Positions 1 to 5,584 of a DNA stretch of 5,584 bases are shown here, piece after piece. The position numbers and the translations under genes are program-made. The DNA is from an uncultured Porphyromonadaceae bacterium (GTDB taxonomy: Bacteria; Bacteroidota; Bacteroidia; Bacteroidales; Muribaculaceae). Below the pieces are notes generated by a model. The model was given only the letters and a program-made list of their open reading frames with translations. It did no database searches and was not told where the DNA came from. The DNA is taken from positions 1 through 5,584 of the forward strand of contig CAMWQF010000204.1 in the NCBI GenBank assembly GCA_947176285.1, read 5' to 3'. Every line of letters begins with the position of its first letter. The stretch's first letter is position 1.

Positions 1-43
1 GGTTGTTAATTAATCATTCAATTCATAAAAAACACTCAGATGA

Positions 44-75
44 TTTGCGAGTTGCAAAAAAATATTGTAATTTTG
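44..75 (+). promoter_or_regulatory. Bacteroidota-type promoter for the small-ORF pair
   Basis: The -33 element TTTG lies at 44-47 and the -7 element TAATTTTG at 68-75, separated by exactly 20 nt. This matches the TTTG-N19-21-TAnnTTTG consensus of the primary sigma factor of Bacteroides and relatives at every fixed position. Transcription should begin about 5-8 nt downstream, near 80-83, giving a leader of roughly 20 nt before the ATG at 103. No operator-like palindrome was seen around it. The match is direct; the start site is inferred. Confidence 0.75.
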
Positions 76-102
76 CTTGAAATCAATAAATACTGAAACC
101 TT

Positions 103-237
103 ATGACTCGAAACATCACAATTAAAAACCCTTCTCAAAAGATGATTCAAGTCTTTGACGCACTAAAAGAGAAGAAACAAGAGCAAGTCAAAAAATTGAC
201 TGAAAGAAAACAGTGTACATTTACTATTTTAGTATAA
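103..237 (+). CDS. Small 44-aa protein, upstream partner of the 164-aa gene; function unknown
   Basis: A 44-codon ORF begins at the first ATG after the promoter and ends in TAA at 235-237. The next gene starts at 238 with no spacer and in the same frame. The product is strongly charged: after a short beta-like start (MTRNITIKNPS), residues 13-37 form a probable amphipathic helix rich in Lys, Glu and Gln, ending in a hydrophobic tail (FTILV). It has no signal peptide or membrane segment. The exact promoter fit, the short leader and the stop/start junction argue for a real gene rather than a chance ORF. The N-terminal pattern (beta strand, then NPS, then a charged helix) resembles small upstream partners I recall from other Bacteroidales, but I cannot name a family. 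An antitoxin-like role is inference. It could also be a leader peptide that sets translation of the second gene. Confidence 0.6.
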   Translation: MTRNITIKNPSQKMIQVFDALKEKKQEQVKKLTERKQCTFTILV

Positions 238-732
238 ATGGATATATCTTTTGATATTATTAATTCGGAAGGCGACCATGTTTTGGTAGGCCTTTCTTAT
301 TATGATTATGAGACGGTAAGTATATTCTCATCCGACCCTCTGACATTAACGCTATTTTTCTATGATGTTACCCTGGTCCGCGAAGCAGGAAACGGATACG
401 TCGGCTACAAAACGCTATTTGCCATCTCAGATACTCTTGCTCGATTTTTAGATGAGAATGAAGATGCCGTATTGTGTTTCTATTGCGATGCAAATACAGA
501 TGTAAAAAGGCATAATCTCAAACTTCTCCCTCAAGAGTATCGAAGCAATTTGTTTTCGAAAATGTTTGATCTTTACATAAAATCTCATCCACAGTTTTCC
601 GATTTTGTAAATCATAGAGTAGAGATTGAAGATCAAGAAGATAAAAAAAATAGACAATTCGCCCATTTTATCTGCAGAAAAGCTCACGAAAAGGCTGTTG
701 CAGAGTTAGGAAAACAATTGATGCAAAAATAA
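238..732 (+). CDS. Uncharacterised 164-aa Bacteroidales protein, possibly DUF6169-like
   Basis: I do not recognise this gene with certainty. The product is a soluble protein without signal peptide or membrane helix. An N-terminal half predicted to be mostly beta (residues 1-50, many aromatic residues in alternation) is followed by a helix at about 60-73 and the motif VLCFYCDANTD (78-88). Next come LLPQEYRSNLFSKMFDLY (96-113) and a C-terminal strand-helix ending in basic residues. The order 'YxCD, then a basic segment, then LFxxMF/WF' recalls the DUF6169 type of small Bacteroidota proteins; this is from memory and unverified. The start at 238 is fixed by the TAA directly before it, implying translation by termination and reinitiation from the 44-aa ORF. 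The gene is visibly more AT-rich than the peptidase next door, which suggests an accessory origin. Its stop codon lies inside the left arm of the terminator. A toxin-like or stress-related role is only a guess from the layout. Confidence 0.8.
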   Translation: MDISFDIINSEGDHVLVGLSYYDYETVSIFSSDPLTLTLFFYDVTLVREAGNGYVGYKTLFAISDTLARFLDENEDAVLCFYCDANTDVKRHNLKLLPQEYRSNLFSKMFDLYIKSHPQFSDFVNHRVEIEDQEDKKNRQFAHFICRKAHEKAVAELGKQLMQK

Positions 733-776
733 AAAGCACTTGACTTTAGTAAGGAGCCAAGTGCTTTTTATTTTTG
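724..776. terminator. Bidirectional rho-independent terminator
   Basis: A perfect 19-bp inverted repeat pairs 724-742 with 758-776 around a 15-nt loop. The core arms are GCACTTG and CAAGTGC. The flanks are A-rich on the left and T-rich on the right, so each strand reads a stem followed by a U-rich tract. It sits between two convergent stop codons (TAA at 730-732 on +, TAA complement at 782-784 on -) and can end both transcripts. The + strand stop codon falls inside the stem. Confidence 0.9.
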
Positions 777-781
777 TCTGC

Positions 782-2932
782 TTAGTGTTTGTCCTTATAT
801 ACCTTTAGATCCTTCGACTTCTGTGGTGCATCTTCAAATCCGCGTAGGCGAAGAAGTGCCTTTGCATCGGGAGCATGGCCTCGGAAATTTTTGAATAGTT
901 CTGTTGCATCCTTGTCATCGCCTGATTCAAGGATGTTCTTCTTGTAGATTTCTGCAGTTTTCTTGTCAAAAATACCTTTCTGCTGGAAAAGTTCCCATGC
1001 ATCAGCCTCAAGCACCTGAGCCCATAGATAGGTGTAATAGCCCGAAGCATATCCGTCATCACCAAAAATGTGCTTGAAATAAGGAGAGCGATAACGATAA
1101 GTGATCTCCTCAGGCATACCGATCTTTTCTGCAAAGGCTGCTTCAAATCCCGGAACGTCGACATTCTCTCCGTCAGTCTCTCCCCATGCCAAGTCAAGAA
1201 GGGCTGCTCCAGCAAGTTCAGTCGTGATAAAGCCCTGGTTGAACTTAGATGCATCCTGAATTTTCTGTATCATCTCCTCACTCATAGGCTCTCCTGTCTT
1301 ATAATGCTTGGCATAGTAACGAAGCACTTCAGGAGAAGTTGCCCAATGCTCATTAAGTTGAGAAGGCAATTCCACACAATCGCGGTCTACATTAGTGCCG
1401 GCAAGTGTCTTATACTTAGACTGTCCAAGCATTCCCTGAAGTCCATGACCGAACTCGTGGAACATAGTCTCCACTTCATCAAGAGTCAAAAGTGCAGGAA
1501 CATCACCTGCGGGACGAGAGAAATTGCATACATTATATACAATCGGACGCTTCATGACTCCATCCTCATACATACCTGCCGGTTGCATTTGCTCCATCCA
1601 CGCACCCTGCACCTTGGTAGAGCGTGGGAAGAAGTCTGTCATGAAAACTGAGATATGTTCCCCTGTCTTTGCATCCTGAACGTCGTAGACAGTAACTTCA
1701 TCCATATATTTCGGTGCATCAGGCATTTCCACCAACTTTATGCCATAAAGTTTCTCTGCACAATAGAATAGACCGTTCTTCACGTTCTCAAGAGAGAAAT
1801 AGGGCTGTATATCAGCATCGCTAAGCCCAAACTTCTGCTCCTTAACTTTGCCGGCATAGTAGTAATAGTCCCAAGGAGCAATCTTGAAGTTGCCGCCATT
1901 GGCATCAACATATGCCTGCATATCAGCCACTTCCTCCTGCGAACGCTTCACTGCCGGCTCAAATACTTGCAGAAGCAAACTTTCTGCTGCTTCAGGAGTC
2001 TTTGCCATCACCTTAGCGGTCTGCATCTGAGCAAAGTTATCAAAACCCATCAGCTTGGCTTTCTCAGCACGGAGCTTCACGATCTTCTCAATCACAGGAT
2101 AGTTGCTGTTTGCGCCATAACTTGCAAGGGTAGTATATCCCTTGTAGATAGCCTCACGCAACCCACGGTTGTCAGCCGATTCAAGCACCGGCAGACGGCT
2201 TGGAGCACGCAGAGTGAACACCCACAGCCCGTCGAGCCCTCGAGCAGTGGCTTCTTCTGCTGCAGCGGCAACAACATTATCAGGAAGACCGGAAAGATCT
2301 TCCTTGTCATATACAGTCACAAAGAAATCATTCGTTGCGTTCAGAAGATTTTTATTAAACTGGATGAAAAGTTTAGAGAGTTCGTCGTTGATTTTCACAA
2401 GTTGCTCTTTCTTTTCCGGTGAAAGTGCGGCACCCTGCTCGGCAAACTGACGATAGTATTTCTCTACAAGGCGCTTCTGCACCGGAGTAAGACCCATTTT
2501 ATCGCGCATGTCATAGATCGACTTAATGCGGTCGAAAAGTTGCTGATTGAGCATCACCTTGTTTTGCGCATCATTTAGGAGAGGAATAGCCTCTTCCGAC
2601 ATGGCTGCAAATTCCGGAGTCTTCATGCAACTGTCATAGTGATAGAAGACACTTGCCACACGCTCAAGGATCGGAGAGAGATTTTCAAGCGGCACGATTG
2701 TGTTGTCGAAATCCGGAGTTGCACGGTTTCGCAGGATATTAGTAAGGTTCTGCTCCTGCTGCTCGATACCTGCCTTGATAGCCGGTATGAAGTCAGATGT
2801 CTTGATCTGTTCAAATGGAGGGATCTCATACTTAGCGGTATAAGGCTCCAAGAAAGGATTGCTTTCTGCCATTGCTGTCATTGTAGAGGCGGCTATTAAC
2901 ATGGAAGCCACCATTACTTTAATTTTTCTCAT
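782..2932 (-). CDS. Exported M3 family zinc metallopeptidase, peptidyl-dipeptidase Dcp-like
   Basis: The 716-aa product is a member of the thimet-oligopeptidase family (M3A). These enzymes cleave short peptides inside a deep channel; the Dcp branch removes C-terminal dipeptides. The zinc site is complete: HEFGH at 492-496 gives two His ligands and the catalytic Glu493, and Glu521 in GTNVDRDCVELPSQ is the third ligand, 29 residues after the first His as in E. coli Dcp. The GTN-x-x-RD and SQLNEHW stretch is the Dcp form rather than the OpdA form. The C-terminal HIFGDDGYASGYYTYLW (621-637) supplies the His and Tyr residues that line the substrate site in this family. Length is normal for the family. 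Residues 1-22 are a Sec signal peptide (basic start, hydrophobic core, likely cut after AMA), so it should act in the periplasm, unlike cytosolic E. coli Dcp. The start at 2932 is supported by this signal peptide. It is the last gene of a probable three-gene transcript, 84 nt after the glycosyltransferase. Substrate specificity is inferred, hence no gene symbol. Confidence 0.93.
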   Translation of the reverse strand: MRKIKVMVASMLIAASTMTAMAESNPFLEPYTAKYEIPPFEQIKTSDFIPAIKAGIEQQEQNLTNILRNRATPDFDNTIVPLENLSPILERVASVFYHYDSCMKTPEFAAMSEEAIPLLNDAQNKVMLNQQLFDRIKSIYDMRDKMGLTPVQKRLVEKYYRQFAEQGAALSPEKKEQLVKINDELSKLFIQFNKNLLNATNDFFVTVYDKEDLSGLPDNVVAAAAEEATARGLDGLWVFTLRAPSRLPVLESADNRGLREAIYKGYTTLASYGANSNYPVIEKIVKLRAEKAKLMGFDNFAQMQTAKVMAKTPEAAESLLLQVFEPAVKRSQEEVADMQAYVDANGGNFKIAPWDYYYYAGKVKEQKFGLSDADIQPYFSLENVKNGLFYCAEKLYGIKLVEMPDAPKYMDEVTVYDVQDAKTGEHISVFMTDFFPRSTKVQGAWMEQMQPAGMYEDGVMKRPIVYNVCNFSRPAGDVPALLTLDEVETMFHEFGHGLQGMLGQSKYKTLAGTNVDRDCVELPSQLNEHWATSPEVLRYYAKHYKTGEPMSEEMIQKIQDASKFNQGFITTELAGAALLDLAWGETDGENVDVPGFEAAFAEKIGMPEEITYRYRSPYFKHIFGDDGYASGYYTYLWAQVLEADAWELFQQKGIFDKKTAEIYKKNILESGDDKDATELFKNFRGHAPDAKALLRLRGFEDAPQKSKDLKVYKDKH

Positions 2933-2981
2933 TATATAGTTAATTGATTGATACTCTTATTTCCCGAATTGCTTAGTCAGC

Positions 2982-3016
2982 CAATTCCAAATTCTCAATT
3001 CCCAATTCTCAATTAT
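2982..3016. repeat. Five tandem copies of a degenerate 7-bp unit
   Basis: The units on the + strand are CAATTCC (2982), AAATTCT (2989), CAATTCC (2996), CAATTCT (3003) and CAATTAT (3010). They run without gaps and end on the base before the glycosyltransferase stop codon complement at 3017-3019. The array fills almost half of the 84-nt gap upstream of the peptidase start. Short AATTCY-rich arrays of this kind occur in intergenic DNA of Bacteroidales; copy number could vary by replication slippage. No coding role is seen. Confidence 0.8.
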
Positions 3017-3766
3017 TCAAAGTTTCCCCCTCTTAATTGCCCTTGGGATGAAACTTAAATGCGCCCCTACAGCCTTCAAAGTGCCATAATGGGATGCCAT
3101 TATCTTAAATCTCTCGATAAGAGACGCCTTCTTGTTATGGTCAGTCATTCCGTCAGCCAAATAGTCAATAGTGACTCTCTTAAGATTCACCCTGTCTCCT
3201 GCCCTTGAGGCCTTTATGCAACGGATACACCAGTCATAATCAGCTGAAAATCGATAATCAGTATCATATCGAGGTGCAATATCTTTCCTTACCATAAATG
3301 CCTGGTGGCAAATCAGCATTCCCTTGCTGAAACTATCTAATGTAAGAATTGCTGGAGCCGAAAGATGCCGAGGACCGATTTTTTTCCCATCTATATCCAC
3401 GATATCCGTATCGCCATACACAATATCAGGATTCTTTTTCCTTATCGCTTCTGCATACGCCTGAAGAGTATCAGGAGCATGGAATTTATCTCCTGAGTTA
3501 AGAAATATCAAGTAGCGTCCGCGTGCAAGTTTCATGCCTTTGTTCATGGCATCATAGAGTCCTTTGTCAGGTTCGCTTACTATGCGCAAGGCAGAAGTTC
3601 CCATCTTGCGGCCAACTAAGATAGTGTCGTCAGTAGAAGCGCCATCCACTATTATATGCTCAAAGTCAGTAAACGTTTGCTCAGCAACCGACTCCATAGT
3701 AAGAGGAAGTGTCGCCGCTGCATTGTAGGTGATCGTTATCACCGATATGAGAGGTTGTATATCCAT
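3017..3766 (-). CDS. Family 2 glycosyltransferase, WfgS/WcaE-like
   Basis: The 249-aa product is a GT-A fold inverting glycosyltransferase that should transfer a sugar from a nucleotide donor to a growing glycan at the cytosolic face of the inner membrane. The N-terminal strand ISVITITYN (7-15) and VDGASTDDT (40-48, with Asp41) form the nucleotide site. SEPDKGLYDAMNKG (64-77) followed by YLIFLNSGD (85-93) is the signature of the WfgS-like subgroup, where NSGD stands in place of a canonical DxD metal motif. ICHQAF (152-157) and FSADYDW (173-179) form the acceptor side and probable catalytic base region. It has no transmembrane helix or signal peptide; a basic C-terminus (RAIKRGKL) may help membrane contact. 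The start at 3766 lies 13 nt after the stop of the BNR gene, which suggests co-transcription. Donor and acceptor cannot be read from sequence. No other polysaccharide-synthesis genes are visible in the window, which is unusual for this subgroup. Confidence 0.9.
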   Translation of the reverse strand: MDIQPLISVITITYNAAATLPLTMESVAEQTFTDFEHIIVDGASTDDTILVGRKMGTSALRIVSEPDKGLYDAMNKGMKLARGRYLIFLNSGDKFHAPDTLQAYAEAIRKKNPDIVYGDTDIVDIDGKKIGPRHLSAPAILTLDSFSKGMLICHQAFMVRKDIAPRYDTDYRFSADYDWCIRCIKASRAGDRVNLKRVTIDYLADGMTDHNKKASLIERFKIMASHYGTLKAVGAHLSFIPRAIKRGKL

Positions 3767-3779
3767 ATGGTGTACAAAT

Positions 3780-5093
3780 TTAGAAGTCTATTTCAAGCAC
3801 ATACACCGGCTCTGCCTTTGATGCGGTCTCTGCTACTTTCTCGCCATCCCCCTGATGTGATGCCTGGACAAATACATTCAGTTTCCTTTGACCGTTCCAT
3901 AGATTCATATCATGTGATGGTTCCCATGCATCAACACTGAAATCAGAGAGATCGGCTACTTTCCAATCTTTCTTACCAATGCTGGGGGTATATGCAACAC
4001 TTACCTTACTTCCCCTTTCCTGATCGCGGAATACATAGCATGCTTTCTTGCCGTCGGATACAATTCGAGGCCTTGCAATAGGAATCATCTTTGTGCCGCC
4101 ACCGGATAGGGAGAATGGTTCATTGCGATTGCCTACAATGCTCATGTTCCACTTCTTGCCATCGTGCCACACCAGTCTATATTGCGGCACTTTGCTATCC
4201 TGATCCCTCCAGTAGGTGGCAATGAAAGGATGACCCTTACTGTCAGCCGTCATGCTTGTCTGGTTGATAAGTTCTGATTTTTGAGGTATGGTCCAAGCTT
4301 TCTCCGCAGTGGATTCAGTGATTGGGAGCTGATAGAAGGAGCCGTCACTTTTCTGCCATGTTTTGCCGCCATCTTCTGACTTTGCATAGCAAAGATCATG
4401 ATTAGTCTCTACAAGCCATGTCTCACGCCAAACCCAAGAGAGATGCAACGTGCCTTTCGGATCAGCGTATAGTTGCCAATAGGCATTTCGGTTCCCTTCG
4501 CCGTCGATGAGTATATCGTGGAGTCGGCTCCATTCCTTTGTTGTGATATCGTATCTGTTAAGCACAAGATTTCCCCTCCCGGATGCACCCGAACGATAGG
4601 CAAATATTAAATCTCCGTTTGGCATAGTATAAAATTCCGGATAAGTCACGTCTAGCTCATCCTTGCCGGTCATAGGCATCATATCGCCAAGATCCAGACT
4701 GTCGGGTGCTATCGACTTGGCATATCGCAATGGATGACCATGATGATCAAAGGAAGCGTGGATATACCCATCTCCATCCACTCCTATGCTTATAATGTTA
4801 TGCGCATCATTGATATTTCCCTTATATTGGGTTCTATGAAGTGTCCAATCATCAGTGCCAAGTTTCCGCTTGCCAAGAGTGACATATCCATCCGGATCAT
4901 AATAAGATATATACTGAGTGTCCCCATGAGTGACAAGCGAACTTCCTCGGAATACAGCCGTATTCACAGATGTAGCCGCATATCCGTCTCCCACCTTGAC
5001 CAGACGCCCTGCCGGATTCTTGGGTAAGGCAATCGCTGATGCTGAAATAAGCATCAAAGACAACATTATATATCTCAGCACTGACTTATTCAT
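3780..5093 (-). CDS. Exported BNR_4-type beta-propeller protein, possible polysaccharide lyase
   Basis: The 437-aa product begins with a Sec signal peptide (residues 1 to about 20-22, hydrophobic core YIMLSLMLISASA) and has no lipobox Cys, so it is probably periplasmic or secreted. The rest is rich in repeated beta-strand segments with aromatic residues, as in a multi-bladed propeller. One clear Asp-box, SEDGGKTW, lies at 239-246. The stretch NDAHNIISIGVDGDGYIHASFDHHGHPLRY (residues 95-124, key residues His98, His112, His117, His118, His120) and RSGASGRGN (167-175) look like the BNR_4 family (PF15892). Ulvan and related lyases of PL24 and PL25 share this fold and, as I recall, use two His about 20 residues apart; His98 and His118 fit that spacing. 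Lyase activity is inferred and the family also holds uncharacterised members; a glycan-binding or hydrolytic role is possible. It is the first gene of the minus-strand transcript, directly after an exact consensus promoter. Confidence 0.85.
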   Translation of the reverse strand: MNKSVLRYIMLSLMLISASAIALPKNPAGRLVKVGDGYAATSVNTAVFRGSSLVTHGDTQYISYYDPDGYVTLGKRKLGTDDWTLHRTQYKGNINDAHNIISIGVDGDGYIHASFDHHGHPLRYAKSIAPDSLDLGDMMPMTGKDELDVTYPEFYTMPNGDLIFAYRSGASGRGNLVLNRYDITTKEWSRLHDILIDGEGNRNAYWQLYADPKGTLHLSWVWRETWLVETNHDLCYAKSEDGGKTWQKSDGSFYQLPITESTAEKAWTIPQKSELINQTSMTADSKGHPFIATYWRDQDSKVPQYRLVWHDGKKWNMSIVGNRNEPFSLSGGGTKMIPIARPRIVSDGKKACYVFRDQERGSKVSVAYTPSIGKKDWKVADLSDFSVDAWEPSHDMNLWNGQRKLNVFVQASHQGDGEKVAETASKAEPVYVLEIDF

Positions 5094-5116
5094 ATCCGTT
5101 TCGTGAAAATGATTTA

Positions 5117-5148
5117 CAAAAATAGCGATTTTTAATTTAGGTCACAAA
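5117..5148 (-). promoter_or_regulatory. Bacteroidota-type promoter for the three-gene minus-strand unit
   Basis: Read on the minus strand, TTTG (5148-5145) is followed after 20 nt by TATTTTTG (5124-5117), an exact TTTG-N20-TAnnTTTG match. Transcription should start near 5110-5112, leaving a leader of about 17-19 nt before the ATG of the BNR gene at 5093. The leader has no evident Shine-Dalgarno sequence, which is normal in this phylum. The leader is too short for a riboswitch. Confidence 0.75.
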
Positions 5149-5186
5149 TTTTAAGAGATATTTTCTTCTGAATAATTTGAACTTTT

Positions 5187-5204
5187 TAACCTACTTTAAG
5201 GTTA
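5187..5204. promoter_or_regulatory. Short inverted repeat in the divergent region, possible operator
   Basis: TAACCT (5187-5192) and AGGTTA (5199-5204) form a perfect 6-bp inverted repeat with a 6-nt spacer, 28 nt upstream of the + strand gene at 5232. The position would suit a regulator site or part of that gene's promoter region. No exact TAnnTTTG element was found for the + strand gene; a TTTG lies at 5176-5179 but without a matching -7 box at the usual distance. The surrounding DNA is very AT-rich, so a chance palindrome is quite possible. Confidence 0.25.
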
Positions 5205-5231
5205 TTATAACATAATTAAACGATTCCAACT

Positions 5232-5584
5232 ATGAAAAACGTCTCTACATTCGCCATTATCATTGCTTTAGCATCATTACAGAATTCTTTTGCGCAGGAC
5301 CATCACAAGGCACTGTCGTTTGATGCCCCTGTCAGAAAGACCAGGCAAGTAACTCAAGTGAAGGATACCATCAAGCCGACAGCCACTGATGTCACCGAAG
5401 CGATATCATCAGACTATGAATTGCGTGCCAATTCCTTAGCAGATCAACAGAAAGAAGCATTGCTCAACGACCATAAAATAATATATATCGACGGACGCCC
5501 CGAAAATCCCAACTCCGTACAGCATCAGGATTCTATTCGTGACCTCATAGAGAATTTTTTCTATGATCAATTCCAGAGTTTCTC
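5232..5584 (+). CDS. Exported protein of unknown function, 3' end outside the window (possible outer-membrane porin-like protein)
   Basis: An open frame starts at ATG 5232 and runs without a stop to the window edge, giving 117 complete codons. Residues 1-21 form a clear Sec signal peptide (MKN start, hydrophobic core TFAIIIALASL, probable cleavage after SFA before Gln22). The mature part seen so far is hydrophilic, with a likely disordered, Thr/Val-rich stretch (about 30-58). It is followed by a charged helix (about 61-80), a strand KIIYIDGRP (82-90) and a helix ending DLIENFFYDQFQSF (104-117). This last pattern recalls the N-terminal lead-in of DcaP/porin-like outer-membrane proteins I remember from Bacteroidales, in which a 'FYxxQFxxFxDP' segment precedes the barrel; this is weak and unverified. 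The gene is divergent from the BNR gene with 138 nt between the starts. The signal peptide fixes the start. Function cannot be assigned from this fragment. Confidence 0.75.
   Translation, partial: MKNVSTFAIIIALASLQNSFAQDHHKALSFDAPVRKTRQVTQVKDTIKPTATDVTEAISSDYELRANSLADQQKEALLNDHKIIYIDGRPENPNSVQHQDSIRDLIENFFYDQFQSF

Noticed and set aside
448..687. A 79-aa minus-strand open frame with hydrophobic stretches inside the 164-aa gene.
   Set aside because: It lies wholly antisense to the better supported gene; its hydrophobicity follows from AT-rich antisense codons and no promoter was seen.
1070..1651. A 193-aa + strand open frame inside the peptidase gene.
   Set aside because: It is antisense to the catalytic core of a complete, well-conserved M3 peptidase, has no promoter and no recognisable domain.
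1967..2450. Overlapping + strand open frames of 93 and 151 aa and a minus-strand frame of 72 aa in the peptidase gene.
   Set aside because: They are shadows of the intact peptidase frame, with compositions rich in Ser, Cys and Arg typical of wrong-frame translation.
3775..3782. TAAATTTG on the minus strand, an exact TAnnTTTG element overlapping the BNR stop codon just before the glycosyltransferase.
   Set aside because: No TTTG or TTG lies 19-21 nt upstream, and it ends only 8 nt before the start codon, so transcription would begin at or next to the ATG. The genes are better read as one transcript.
5118..5133. AAAAAT-N4-ATTTTT inverted repeat at the minus-strand promoter.
   Set aside because: It consists only of A/T runs and overlaps the -7 element by chance; there is no GC stem and no reason to call an operator.
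1..5584. Search by eye for CRISPR arrays, tRNA or rRNA genes, insertion sequences and attachment sites.
   Set aside because: No regularly spaced repeats of 20-40 bases, no cloverleaf-like sequence, no transposase and no terminal inverted repeats were seen; the only array is the 7-bp repeat at 2982-3016.

Overview
The window looks like chromosomal DNA from an order-Bacteroidales gut-type bacterium; a Muribaculaceae, Bacteroides or Prevotella relative is plausible, but I cannot fix the genus. Two intergenic regions carry an exact TTTG-N20-TAnnTTTG promoter, the form used by the Bacteroidota primary sigma factor. Start codons lack clear Shine-Dalgarno sequences and sit behind A/T-rich leaders, which is also typical of the phylum. 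The protein types (a signal-peptide-bearing Dcp-like M3 peptidase, a BNR_4-type propeller protein and a WfgS-like GT2) fit the same group.

Layout. (1) Positions 1-780: an AT-rich stretch on the + strand with a promoter (44-75), a 44-codon small ORF (103-237) and, directly after its stop codon and in the same frame, a 164-aa protein of unknown function (238-732). The TAA/ATG junction suggests translational coupling; the organisation resembles a small two-gene accessory cassette of the toxin-antitoxin type, but that is inference. A long inverted repeat with A/T tracts on both sides (724-776) is a bidirectional terminator shared with the convergent gene. (2) Positions 782-5093: three minus-strand genes, probably one transcript, read from a promoter at 5117-5148. 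In transcription order they are an exported BNR/beta-propeller protein (5093-3780), a family 2 glycosyltransferase (3766-3017, 13-nt gap) and an exported M3 zinc peptidase of the Dcp type (2932-782, 84-nt gap). The 84-nt gap contains five tandem copies of a degenerate heptamer. (3) Positions 5094-5231: a divergent promoter region. (4) From 5232 to the window end: the 5' part of a + strand gene encoding an exported protein, cut by the window edge.

How they may work together: two of the three minus-strand products carry signal peptides and probably act in the periplasm or beyond, on a polysaccharide (BNR protein) and on peptides (peptidase). The glycosyltransferase is cytosolic or peripheral on the inner membrane. 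No shared pathway is evident, so shared transcription may reflect position rather than a common task. The least understood part is the coupled small-ORF pair at the left end.
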